Shown: one piece after another, positions 55,952-64,000 of the stretch
How positions within the stretch are numbered: position 1 is the first letter of the stretch
How the letters are laid out: each line of letters opens with the position of its first letter
Source of the DNA: Methanolobus bombayensis
GTDB lineage: Archaea > Halobacteriota > Methanosarcinia > Methanosarcinales > Methanosarcinaceae
Assembly (NCBI RefSeq): GCF_017873415.1
Contig: NZ_JAGGKD010000005.1
Span: 124,001-188,000 of the forward strand
Direction of reading: 5' to 3'
Length of the DNA: 64,000 nucleotides
Notes under the pieces: generated by a model
What the model saw: only the letters and a program-made list of their open reading frames with translations
The model's database searches: none
What the model was told of the DNA's origin: nothing
Made by a program: the position numbers and the translations under genes

Positions 55952-57142
55952 TCAGAACAGTCCTTTTACGCTTATATCCCAGTGGATGTGATAATACATA
56001 CGATACAGGAACCATCCCATTTTTGTTGTTGAGAAAGCTTCAGGAGGCTTTGAATATTTCCAGGTGGCAATGTATCCCCTTCCCGGAGTGGCTGGAGTTT
56101 CAAGTTCAGTTACCAGTGGACATCCTGTTTCTCCTTCGTAAGGTGTCTGAATCCCGTTTCCATGAATGTCATTCTTAAGACTCTGGCTGACTGCAATGGC
56201 CTGATAGTGTGCTCCTATTCCTGTTTTAAGGATGTCTGCAGGTCCAAGATCACCAAGAACATAGACATTATCATGATTACCTGCGGGACCACGGTATTGC
56301 AGTGTGGACTTGTCTGCGCCTATCCATCCTTTTTCATCTGTAAGTCCGGAATCGATCAGAACTTGTGGTGCTTTGTGTGGTGGAACTGTGATCAATGTAT
56401 CATAATTGACCTTGTCACCATTCTTTGATGTCAGTTCCTTGTTGGCTGCGTCAACATTTTCAAGTGGAAAGTTCCTTACAACTTCAACGCCCTTTTCTTT
56501 GAACTGGGATGTTACAAATTTATTAAATTCGGGTGGTCCTATTGGCTCCATGGGCCATAAAAGGGTTAATTGTACATCGTCTCTGTTCTTTTTGACATTG
56601 CGGAGATAGCTGTCCAGCATAAATGTGAATTTGACAGGTGCACCAGGGCATGGAACAGGCATTGAGGCAACGGATACGGCAACTTTTCCTCCATCAAGGT
56701 TCTTGACAATATCTCGTACTTTGAATGCATCTTCCATTGATGTGTAGAAAGTGTTCAGGTCATCTGTAAGTCCGGAAACGGCATTGATATCAGCTCTGCA
56801 TCCCATTGCTATGACAAGGTAGTCGTAGTTGTATTTATTATCGCTTTTGACGGTTACTTCTTTGTTCTGGAGGTCAACAGCTTTTACTTCTCCATCTGCT
56901 CCAAAAAATGCCTTTACCCTGGGACTGATAAGTTTCTTCCGAGGTCGTGTGATGTCTTCAGGGGTGTAAAGTTCAAAAGGAATAAAGGTGAATCCGCCCT
57001 GATTAATATTTGTGTCATTTTTGTCAAGAATTGTTACTTCTAGTTCGTCTTTAGCAATCTTGTTCCTGAATTCTCTGGCTAATATATTGGCTACTACCGA
57101 TCCGGCATAGCCCGCTCCTAAGATCAATACCTTCTGTTTCAT
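55952..57142 (-). CDS. NAD(P)/FAD-dependent oxidoreductase, sulfide:quinone reductase-like
   Basis: This protein of about 396 residues starts with KVLILGAGYAGSVVANILA (FAD motif), continues with YDYLVIAMGCRADINAVSG, and has the second FAD contact VYVLGDLGPADILKTGIGAHYQA. CPGAP near 170 and GCPLVTE near 345 supply cysteines similar in number to sulfide:quinone reductases. The C-terminus has an amphipathic, aromatic stretch (GWFLYRMYYHIHWD) suited to membrane contact, where it could reduce methanophenazine (inference). ATG 57142 is preferred over ATG 57157, which carries the GGGG leader. It is cotranscribed with DUF1641. Confidence 0.87.
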   Translation of the reverse strand: MKQKVLILGAGYAGSVVANILAREFRNKIAKDELEVTILDKNDTNINQGGFTFIPFELYTPEDITRPRKKLISPRVKAFFGADGEVKAVDLQNKEVTVKSDNKYNYDYLVIAMGCRADINAVSGLTDDLNTFYTSMEDAFKVRDIVKNLDGGKVAVSVASMPVPCPGAPVKFTFMLDSYLRNVKKNRDDVQLTLLWPMEPIGPPEFNKFVTSQFKEKGVEVVRNFPLENVDAANKELTSKNGDKVNYDTLITVPPHKAPQVLIDSGLTDEKGWIGADKSTLQYRGPAGNHDNVYVLGDLGPADILKTGIGAHYQAIAVSQSLKNDIHGNGIQTPYEGETGCPLVTELETPATPGRGYIATWKYSKPPEAFSTTKMGWFLYRMYYHIHWDISVKGLF

Positions 57143-57285
57143 TATATAAAACCCCATATTTTTTATGAGTTACTTGTTTAGATATAATTTACGGTACTGA
57201 TACTTTTCTTCAGTAGTATATAAGTAAATGGAAGAACCTATAAAATAAGATAATTTTTAGCAGTTCTATATACATACTTTCATAG

Positions 57286-57385
57286 AAGGCACTCATGGTG
57301 CCTTGCTGAAAGTTGAGAAGTAGTAGGTTACAGATTTAATCTGTAACTTAAAGGTGATAGTTATTGTTGTCAATAACTATAGTTT
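57286..57385. other. Three tandem perfect hairpins
   Basis: Directly behind rpsJ lie AAGGCAC/GTGCCTT (57286-57304), GTTACAGAT/ATCTGTAAC (57327-57347, three-base loop) and ATAGTTATTG/CAATAACTAT (57357-57380, four-base loop). On the plus strand the last is followed by AGTTTTTA, like a terminator, and TATA-like boxes lie at 57208 and 57266. They could end the translation operon on the minus strand or form a short plus-strand RNA. Confidence 0.45.
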
Positions 57386-57709
<324 letters not shown>

Positions 57710-57733
57710 CTAAAAAAGGAAAATTAGAGTGTC

Positions 57734-59002
57734 TTATTTCTGTTTGACACTCATGCACATGCCAGCAGCAATGGTCATACCCATATCACGGATAGCGAAT
57801 CTACCGAGCTGTGGGATTTCCTTCACAGGCTCAATTACCATTGGTCTGGTTGGCTTGATGGTTACGATTGCTGCGTCACCGGCCTTGATGAATGCTGCAT
57901 TCTCTTCCTTGACCTGACCTGTCTTTGGATCGAGTTTCTTGTCAATGGACATGAGAGTACATGCTGTCTGGGTGGTGTGGCAGTGGAATACTGGTGTGTA
58001 ACCTGCAGTGATTGCAGATGGGTGCTGAAGGACTACGATCTGTCCTGTGAACTCGTCTGCTACTGAAGGTGGGTTGTCAGAAGGACCACAGACATCTCCT
58101 CTGCGGACATCGTTCTTTCCAATTCCTCTTACATTCCAGCCGATGTTGTCACCAGGTGTTGCTTCCGGAACTTCTTCGTGGTGCATTTCAATTGACTTGA
58201 CTTCACCTGTTGCACCGCTTGGGTTGAAGGTTACATTCTGTCCCTTCTTCATGACACCGGTCTCTACTCTACCTACTGGTACGGTACCGATACCGGAGAT
58301 GGTGTATGCATCCTGTACTGGGATACGGAGTGGAAGTTTGTCTGGTTTTTCTGGTTCCTTAAGGTCATTGAGGCAGTCAAGAAGTGATGGACCTGTGTAC
58401 CATGGGGTATTTTCGCTTGACTTTGTGATGTTGTCACCCTCGAATGCGGATGTTGGAACGAATGGAACATCGTCTGCTTTGAATCCTACCATACCGAGAA
58501 GCTGGCTTACATCTTCTTTGACCTTGTTGTATCTCTCTTCACTGTATTCGGCTGCATCCATCTTGTTTACAGCAACGATAAGCTGGTTGATACCAAGGGT
58601 TCTTGAAAGGAACACGTGCTCTTTTGTCTGAGCCATTACACCATCAGGTGCTGCTACGACAAGAACAGCTGCATCTGCCTGGGATGCACCGGTGATCATG
58701 TTCTTCACAAAGTCACGGTGACCTGGGCAGTCTACTACTGTAAAGTAGTACTTGTCTGTGTCGAATCTCTTGTGTGAGATGTCAATGGTAACTCCTCTCT
58801 CACGTTCTTCCTTGAGTGAGTCCATTACCCATGCAAAAGCGAAGGATTCTTTACCTTTCTCTTTTGCTTCTGCCTTGTATTTTTCGATAAGGTGAGCAGG
58901 TACTGCTCCTGTCTCGAACATCAATCTTCCGACAAAGGTTGATTTGCCGTGGTCTACGTGACCGATAACTGCTAAGTTCATGTGTGGTTTCTCAGCTGCC
59001 AT
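57734..59002 (-). CDS. tuf: Translation elongation factor EF-1 alpha (aEF1A)
   Basis: This 422-residue GTPase brings aminoacyl-tRNA to the ribosome. G1 is GHVDHGKST at about 14-22, switch II is [13 protein letters not shown], and G4 is NKMD. The archaeal/eukaryotic features [16 protein letters not shown] and the C-terminal [11 protein letters not shown] are present. GGAG precedes the ATG by about ten bases. It lies between EF-2 and S10. Confidence 0.98.
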   Translation of the reverse strand: MAAEKPHMNLAVIGHVDHGKSTFVGRLMFETGAVPAHLIEKYKAEAKEKGKESFAFAWVMDSLKEERERGVTIDISHKRFDTDKYYFTVVDCPGHRDFVKNMITGASQADAAVLVVAAPDGVMAQTKEHVFLSRTLGINQLIVAVNKMDAAEYSEERYNKVKEDVSQLLGMVGFKADDVPFVPTSAFEGDNITKSSENTPWYTGPSLLDCLNDLKEPEKPDKLPLRIPVQDAYTISGIGTVPVGRVETGVMKKGQNVTFNPSGATGEVKSIEMHHEEVPEATPGDNIGWNVRGIGKNDVRRGDVCGPSDNPPSVADEFTGQIVVLQHPSAITAGYTPVFHCHTTQTACTLMSIDKKLDPKTGQVKEENAAFIKAGDAAIVTIKPTRPMVIEPVKEIPQLGRFAIRDMGMTIAAGMCMSVKQK

Positions 59003-59118
59003 TTTAATTACTCCTTATTTAATGTTAGTTTCAATATGATTTGACCTAATAGTTGTTTCTGCTTTTAAACCTTTCTGACGAAATAGGTTTTTGCAGCAAA
59101 ATGCTGCAAATTCCCTGA

Positions 59119-61317
59119 TTATATACTAAGGAAGTCAGATGCCTGTGGAAGCTCTTTCTTAAGGCCTTTCCTTTCTCTGATGCTACTTACAATTTCTTCA
59201 GTCAGGTTTGTTGGGAGTGTGTCAAATCCTGCGAACTCTGTACTCCACATTGCGCGGCCTTCTGTTGCTGATCTGATATCTCCTGCAAATCCGAATAGTT
59301 CGGATACTGGTGCCCTGGACTCGATGACGGTCATGTCGCCTTCAGAGGTCATGTTAATGATGATTCCACGGCGACCCTGGATCTCCTTGGTTGCGCCACC
59401 CATCTGTTCCTGTGGAACCTGGATGAATACTTTCTGGTATGGCTCAAGAAGTGTATCATCAGCCATAAGCATTGCTGCCTGTATACCCTGCCTGGATGCA
59501 GGTATTACCTGTGCTGGTCCTCTGTGGACAGCATCTTCGTGAAGCTTTGCATCCATGAGTTTTACCTTTACACCCATGCATGGTTCCTTTGAAAGAGGTC
59601 CTCCCTTCATTACTTCGTGGAATCCCTCAAGGATAAGTTCCATGGTTTCATTCAGGTGCTGGATACCTTTTGTCATGTCAAGGTAAACATTGCTCTCAAA
59701 GATATCTACGATACCCTTCGCTTCATCCTTGTCCATTCCTGCTTCCATGAGCTTTTCCCTACGCTCAACTTCTGGCATACGCATTGAAATCTCGCCAGCC
59801 TTGATAAGGTCCCTGACACCTTCCTCGAGTGGCTCTACTTCTACATAGAACCTGTTGTGTCTGTTTGGTGACTTTCCTTCTACAGGTCCGGCACCGCCAC
59901 GAATGGTTTCACGGTATACCACAATAGGTGGCGTGGTTGTAATCTCTACTCCCTTGTCACGCTCAATCCTGTGTGCAATGACTTCAAGGTGAAGTTCACC
60001 CATACCGGCCATTAAGTGTTCACCGGTCTCTTCGTCAAGTGTGATCTTAAGTGTTGGATCTTCCTTTGCAACCTGTCTAAGTACGTCAACAAGCTTTGGA
60101 AGGTCCTTCATGTGCTTTGCTTCTACTGCTACAGTAACTACAGGCTCACTTGCGTGAGTGATGCTCTCGAAAGGCTCCATGCCTTCAAGGGTTGTTACTG
60201 TTGAACCGACAATAGCATCTCTCAGTCCGGTTACGGCTGCAATGTTACCAGCAGGGATGTTCTCCACTTCAAGTCTTTTTGGACCCATGAAAACACCTAC
60301 TTGCTGAATTCTGTTCTTTCTAGATGTACCGGATACGAAAGCTTCCATTCCACGTGAGAGTGATCCGCTGAACAACCTTCCGGTTGCAACTTCACCCGCG
60401 TGTGGATCCATGGTAATATCTGTTACCATGAAAGCAAGGTCTGCCTCTGGATCTGCATTGATCATTGATTTGTAGATTAGTGATTCCTTGTCTCCGTGCC
60501 AGATAGCGCCAATCCTTCCTTCCTGTGCTTCAAGTGGTGATGGAAGGAACCTGATGACCATATCGTTCAGAACTTCATGAAGCGGACACTTGTCTGCAAG
60601 TTCCTTTATGCTTTCCGGATCGTCAGATTTGTTGTAATCATAGATCTGCTGGAAACTGACACCGGTCTTCTGCATCATTGGTACACTGATAGCCCAGTTG
60701 TACAGAGCTGAACCGAATGCTACAGTTCCTTCTGCTGCGTCGACTCTCCATCCTGCCTTGTAACGCTCTTCGTTCATACCCTTGATGAGCTTGTTAACGT
60801 GGTCGATGAGTTTTCCGAGTCTGATCTGCATTTCCTGTCCATCAACCTGTAGTTCGTTGATGAGACGGTCAACCTTGTTGATGAAAAGAACTGGCTTGAC
60901 ATGTTCCTTGAGTGCCTGCCTGAGAACGGTCTCTGTCTGTGGCATTGTACCTTCTACAGCATCAATTACCACTACTGCACCGTCAACAGCGCGCATTGCA
61001 CGTGTAACGTCACCACCAAAGTCTACGTGACCTGGTGTGTCAATAAGGTTAATGAGGTATTCCTTTCCATCGTACTCGTGGACCATTGAAACGTTTGCTG
61101 AATCAATTGTAATACCTCTTTCCTGTTCTTCCTCATCAGAGTCTGTCCAGCAAGCATTACCTGCAAGTTCCTTTGAGAGCATGCCGGCGCCTGCAAGGAG
61201 GTTATCTGATAATGTTGTTTTTCCGTGGTCAATGTGCGCAACGATACCAATGTTACGGATCATCTCAGGTTTGCCCATGATTGATGCAACACGGTCGACC
61301 ATTTTATCTTTAGCCAT
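59119..61317 (-). CDS. fusA: Translation elongation factor EF-2
   Basis: This 732-residue translocase GTPase has G1 [13 protein letters not shown] at about 27-39, [12 protein letters not shown], and NKVDRL. In domain IV the diphthamide site lies in [19 protein letters not shown]. Length is typical of archaeal EF-2. It lies 116 bases upstream of EF-1 alpha, and GGATTAGG precedes the ATG. Confidence 0.98.
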   Translation of the reverse strand: MAKDKMVDRVASIMGKPEMIRNIGIVAHIDHGKTTLSDNLLAGAGMLSKELAGNACWTDSDEEEQERGITIDSANVSMVHEYDGKEYLINLIDTPGHVDFGGDVTRAMRAVDGAVVVIDAVEGTMPQTETVLRQALKEHVKPVLFINKVDRLINELQVDGQEMQIRLGKLIDHVNKLIKGMNEERYKAGWRVDAAEGTVAFGSALYNWAISVPMMQKTGVSFQQIYDYNKSDDPESIKELADKCPLHEVLNDMVIRFLPSPLEAQEGRIGAIWHGDKESLIYKSMINADPEADLAFMVTDITMDPHAGEVATGRLFSGSLSRGMEAFVSGTSRKNRIQQVGVFMGPKRLEVENIPAGNIAAVTGLRDAIVGSTVTTLEGMEPFESITHASEPVVTVAVEAKHMKDLPKLVDVLRQVAKEDPTLKITLDEETGEHLMAGMGELHLEVIAHRIERDKGVEITTTPPIVVYRETIRGGAGPVEGKSPNRHNRFYVEVEPLEEGVRDLIKAGEISMRMPEVERREKLMEAGMDKDEAKGIVDIFESNVYLDMTKGIQHLNETMELILEGFHEVMKGGPLSKEPCMGVKVKLMDAKLHEDAVHRGPAQVIPASRQGIQAAMLMADDTLLEPYQKVFIQVPQEQMGGATKEIQGRRGIIINMTSEGDMTVIESRAPVSELFGFAGDIRSATEGRAMWSTEFAGFDTLPTNLTEEIVSSIRERKGLKKELPQASDFLSI

Positions 61318-61358
61318 ATTTACTACCTAATCCTTATTTACTAACTGCTCGGGTCTGG

Positions 61359-61919
61359 TTAGCGTGCTGCCTTTGCGACTCTTTCCTTCGCATCTTTCCT
61401 GTTGATTGAGAAGCATTTTGCATCGCGGTTTGAAGCGGCAATAAGTTCTGTTGCAAGACAACTTGCTGCACTTCTCTTGGATTTGAAAGCTGCCTGATTT
61501 ACGCCATTTGTTATATATCTGAGTGCAGTGTCAACACGTCTTTGTGGAGCAGTGTCTACTGCCTTTGGTACGGAAATTCCGCCGTACTTCAGTCTGACAA
61601 CTTCTTCCCTTGGGCCTGCGTTTGAGATTGCTTCAACCAGTACCTGTACAGGATTCTTGTCTGTCTTTTCATTGATAATATCAAAAGCCTCAGAGACAAT
61701 TGCCATTGCTCTCTGTTTCTTTCCTGTGTTCTGTTCACTGCGCATGATATTGTTGATAAGCCTCTCAACGATGCAGATGTCTGATTTGTTGAACTGCTGT
61801 CTTGCATGCTTTCCATTTGTATGTGGAATGATCACAGGGTCAAGGTTAACATACCTTCTGATTCCCTGGTCAGCGACCTCAACTTCAGCGAGATCCCACT
61901 TTCCGAATAACTTATACAT
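61359..61919 (-). CDS. rpsG: 30S ribosomal protein S7
   Basis: This 186-residue protein begins with [17 protein letters not shown], the usual archaeal S7 start; an upstream in-frame codon at 61952 would overlap S12 and is rejected. [23 protein letters not shown] and [23 protein letters not shown] are family blocks. It lies four bases behind S12, so translation is coupled. Confidence 0.97.
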   Translation of the reverse strand: MYKLFGKWDLAEVEVADQGIRRYVNLDPVIIPHTNGKHARQQFNKSDICIVERLINNIMRSEQNTGKKQRAMAIVSEAFDIINEKTDKNPVQVLVEAISNAGPREEVVRLKYGGISVPKAVDTAPQRRVDTALRYITNGVNQAAFKSKRSAASCLATELIAASNRDAKCFSINRKDAKERVAKAAR

Positions 61920-61923
61920 ATGA

Positions 61924-62352
61924 TTATCTCCTTGGTTTCTCTTTACGGCCAATGACCATTTCGTTTAAAGATACATTGTTTACGGCAGTGACCTTAAAAC
62001 GTACACCCGGAATGTCACCCTTTGCACCACCCATACGGCCACCGATTCTTTCTACTGTAACTTCGTCGTGCTCGTCAATAAAGTTGATAGCTCCGTCTCC
62101 AGGGCAGAAAGCTGACACCTGACGTCCGTTCTTGATCAACTGAATTCTTACACATTTCCTGATTGCTGAGTTTGGCTGTTTAGCCTCTACACCCACTTTC
62201 TCCAGTACGATACCTCTGCCCCGAGGTGCACCACCAAGAGGGTCTGCTTTTATGTCCAGACCAAGTGTGCGCCTGTTGTAGCGAGGGTCCTTCCACCTTG
62301 CATCCTTGCGCATGCGCTGAAGCGTGTGAGCTGCATATTTTCCATTTGGCAT
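61924..62352 (-). CDS. rpsL: 30S ribosomal protein S12
   Basis: This 142-residue protein of the decoding centre starts [20 protein letters not shown] and has [24 protein letters not shown], the conserved loop, and [20 protein letters not shown] 62352 is fixed by TTGGAGGATATAAT just upstream. It lies 50 bases behind nusA. Confidence 0.97.
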   Translation of the reverse strand: MPNGKYAAHTLQRMRKDARWKDPRYNRRTLGLDIKADPLGGAPRGRGIVLEKVGVEAKQPNSAIRKCVRIQLIKNGRQVSAFCPGDGAINFIDEHDEVTVERIGGRMGGAKGDIPGVRFKVTAVNNVSLNEMVIGRKEKPRR

Positions 62353-62402
62353 ATTATATCCTCCAATTAATGTCTTTGATGAGTATGATATTATTCGAAC
62401 TA

Positions 62403-62828
62403 TCACTGCAGTATTACGTCATCTATGTCGTGATGTCTCTTTGCAACAAGTTTGACCTTTTCAATATTTTTTCCATTTCTTCCTATGGCAAGACCCTTGT
62501 CTTTATTAGACACTTCTACATAAGCTAATCGTTTATTATTCCTGTTTGTGATGTTCACTGATTTGACAGTTACCGGACTGAATGCGTTTTTTATAAACAC
62601 TTCTGGTTCGTCCGAATATTCGACAAGATCTATCTGTTTATCCACTGTTTTTTTCATACGGTTGATGTGTTCACCTTTTTTCCCGATAGCAGCACCCATG
62701 TCGCCTGCCTTTATCACATATATTAACCTGCCGTCCTCGATTATACAATCTCTGACTGCTGCTCCGGTCAATTTTTCAAATAATGCAATGTATCGGATAC
62801 CTTCAGTGGATAATTTGATCTCGCCCAA
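62403..62828 (-). CDS. nusA: NusA-like transcription termination factor (archaeal, KH domains only)
   Basis: This 141-residue protein has two KH domains ([19 protein letters not shown] and [19 protein letters not shown]) and no S1 or N-terminal domain, as in archaeal NusA. TTG 62828 is preferred as start because AAGGAG lies nine bases upstream; a TTG at 62837 would touch that motif. It is between L30e and S12, the conserved archaeal order. Confidence 0.93.
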   Translation of the reverse strand: MGEIKLSTEGIRYIALFEKLTGAAVRDCIIEDGRLIYVIKAGDMGAAIGKKGEHINRMKKTVDKQIDLVEYSDEPEVFIKNAFSPVTVKSVNITNRNNKRLAYVEVSNKDKGLAIGRNGKNIEKVKLVAKRHHDIDDVILQ

Positions 62829-62842
62829 ATATCGCAACTCCT

Positions 62843-63130
62843 TTAAGCGGCAGCCAGAATATCAGATTCCCCGCTGTCAATGATGGCCATTGCAGCAATG
62901 ATGAATGGCTTTCCGCATGCAGGACCAAGTTCTGTTCCTGTTCCTGGGTAGTTGAGTATCGGTACGTTTGTGCTTTCGATCTTGGCTCTGACATCTGCAG
63001 GACAGTTTGAAGCAAGTACTACCATTTTAGCGTCTTCGCTTGTAGCAGCATCAATGGTCCTGTTAGATCCAATGATCACCTTTCCGGTTCTGATCACTTT
63101 GATAAGTGCTTTGTCAATGTTAATATCCAT
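62843..63130 (-). CDS. rpl30e: 50S ribosomal protein L30e
   Basis: This 95-residue protein has [19 protein letters not shown] and the kink-turn-binding [15 protein letters not shown] stretch followed by [14 protein letters not shown]. It is in its normal place between rpoA'' and nusA. A separate TATA box upstream suggests an internal promoter. Confidence 0.96.
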   Translation of the reverse strand: MDINIDKALIKVIRTGKVIIGSNRTIDAATSEDAKMVVLASNCPADVRAKIESTNVPILNYPGTGTELGPACGKPFIIAAMAIIDSGESDILAAA

Positions 63131-63205
63131 TTATATCAACTCATTTATAACGTCATTTTGAGATTTGTATTAATAAGTGATTCCGTATATTTACTTTCTG
63201 GTTGT

Positions 63206-63218
63206 TCTTTATATACTT
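63206..63218 (-). promoter_or_regulatory. Internal TATA-type promoter before L30e
   Basis: On the minus strand AAGTATATAAAG lies about 75 bases before the L30e ATG, in the 103-base gap after rpoA''. Transcription from it would start near 63183. Confidence 0.5.
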
Positions 63219-63233
63219 CTATATAACGAACTA

Positions 63234-64000
63234 TTATTTTGTTATTAGATGGACGTCTCCTGTTCCAAGCTTGATGGGCTGCCCGACAATAATGTTCTCT
63301 GTGACACCATTAAGTTGGTCACGGTCTCCACGCATTCCGGCATCAAGCAGGTGATTGACAGTCACTTCGAATGCTGCACGTGCGAACACACTTGCTTTCT
63401 CTCCGGAGATACCATGTCTACCAATCTGTTTTACTTCACCATCACAGCACATTATATCAGATACCAGCATGATGTGCCTTATATCAACAGTAAGACCCTG
63501 CTCTGAAAGTGTATTGGTAGCTTCTGTGATTATAGCGTTCCTTGCAGCCTCTATACCAAATACATCGTATATCTCACCGATGTTGTTGGTTGTTGTTCTT
63601 GTAACATCCACACCTTCTATCTGGAGTACATCTTTAAGCTGTGACCCTTCGGTATAGAGTGTATATTCGTCACCATCTTTTCTGATAACAACCCTCTTGA
63701 TACCTTCGATACCTTTCAGGGTAATTGAGTGAATGTTCTTTGCAAGCTGAAGAAGTTCACGGTATGATGGAGAATTTGGTGTAACAATTATCTGGTTTGC
63801 AACACTGTCAGATACATTAACCATAACATCAAGTTCATCCCGGAGCCTGTCTGCGATCTCATCGGGGCTAAGTGCCCTGTGCATCAAAGTCTTCTCGTGA
63901 AGATCAATTATAAGATGCATGTTTGCCAGGTCGGTAGTAATGTCTGCAAGATGTTCGATATGAGTTGCCTCTATCTCCCACGCAAGATGACGTGCCTTGT
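63234..64000 (-). CDS. rpoA2: DNA-directed RNA polymerase subunit A'', C-terminal part
   Basis: The frame is open to the right edge: the codons before the internal Met at 63920 read KARHLAWEIEATHIEHLADI and continue in frame, so the gene is cut by the window. About 255 residues are visible of roughly 390-400. SDIMCCDGEVKQIGRHGISGEKASVFARAAFEVTVNHL and the VGQPIKLGTGDV end match the C-terminal part of archaeal A''. It heads the visible translation gene string. Confidence 0.95.
   Translation of the reverse strand, partial: KARHLAWEIEATHIEHLADITTDLANMHLIIDLHEKTLMHRALSPDEIADRLRDELDVMVNVSDSVANQIIVTPNSPSYRELLQLAKNIHSITLKGIEGIKRVVIRKDGDEYTLYTEGSQLKDVLQIEGVDVTRTTTNNIGEIYDVFGIEAARNAIITEATNTLSEQGLTVDIRHIMLVSDIMCCDGEVKQIGRHGISGEKASVFARAAFEVTVNHLLDAGMRGDRDQLNGVTENIIVGQPIKLGTGDVHLITK

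Noticed and set aside
58047-58631. A 194-codon plus-strand frame inside the EF-1 alpha gene
   Set aside because: It is an antisense shadow of a highly conserved gene with strong codon bias; no promoter or ribosome binding site is seen.

Overview
The window is a chromosomal segment of a methanogenic archaeon, most likely a methylotrophic member of the Methanosarcinaceae (a Methanolobus- or Methanococcoides-like organism; the genus is inference). The reasons are an archaeal translation/transcription gene string (rpoA'', L30e, NusA, S12, S7, EF-2, EF-1 alpha, S10), TATA-box promoters with many short-leader or apparently leaderless genes, a PEF-CTERM surface protein, a corrinoid/methyltransferase pair, a MASE3 sensor kinase, and geranylgeranyl-reductase and HMGL-family genes typical of this group. 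Both strands are densely coded and no insertion sequence or CRISPR array is visible.

Layout. 1-10 kb: end of an exported protein gene, threonine synthase, a small Cys-rich DUF2769-type protein, a structured gene-free stretch that looks like a noncoding RNA (about 2.3-2.6 kb), an EamA transporter, a PEF-CTERM protein, small membrane and amidotransferase genes, a PHP-domain protein, and the glnK/amt ammonium module. 10-29 kb: purB, a hybrid histidine kinase, uvrA, a very large lectin/PKD surface protein, a flavodoxin, a PLD-like protein, a fused FAD/Fe-S oxidoreductase with a Met-Pro-rich tail, and pyruvate kinase. 28-36 kb: a PhnD-like sensor kinase; a four-gene redox cluster (siroheme protein, CGGC protein, ferredoxin, GXGXG protein) divergent from an HxlR regulator; small stress-type genes; glycerate kinase; and a TatD-like hydrolase. 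36-43 kb: a tandem pair of small membrane proteins, a bacterial-type monomeric isocitrate dehydrogenase with its own terminator sitting directly on what looks like the 3' stump of an ordinary isocitrate dehydrogenase, and a second giant surface protein that is a paralogue of the first with a different lectin head. 43-50 kb: an HMGL-family synthase, an ACT regulator, lipid reductase, HAD and alpha/beta hydrolase genes, tRNA-Arg(CCG), and a ubiquitin-like/E1-like sulfur-carrier neighbourhood with a Cys-containing HTH regulator and repeated palindromic operators. 50-55.5 kb: corrinoid protein, UroD-family methyltransferase, a DUF1638-like histidine kinase and a MASE3 histidine kinase, a plausible methyl-group sensing module. 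55.5-64 kb: DUF1641 with an FAD oxidoreductase, then the translation operon on the minus strand, running off the right edge inside rpoA''.

The most interesting points are (1) the corrinoid/methyltransferase/DUF1638-kinase operon, (2) the apparent in-place replacement of the native isocitrate dehydrogenase, (3) a CACAATTGTG operator shared by a ubiquitin-like protein gene and its neighbouring HTH regulator, with a structured, partly tRNA-like leader, (4) several genes whose Shine-Dalgarno sequence points at AUA or AUC rather than a normal start codon, and (5) the structured gene-free stretch at 2.3-2.6 kb. All functional statements rest on reading motifs by eye; no database search was possible.
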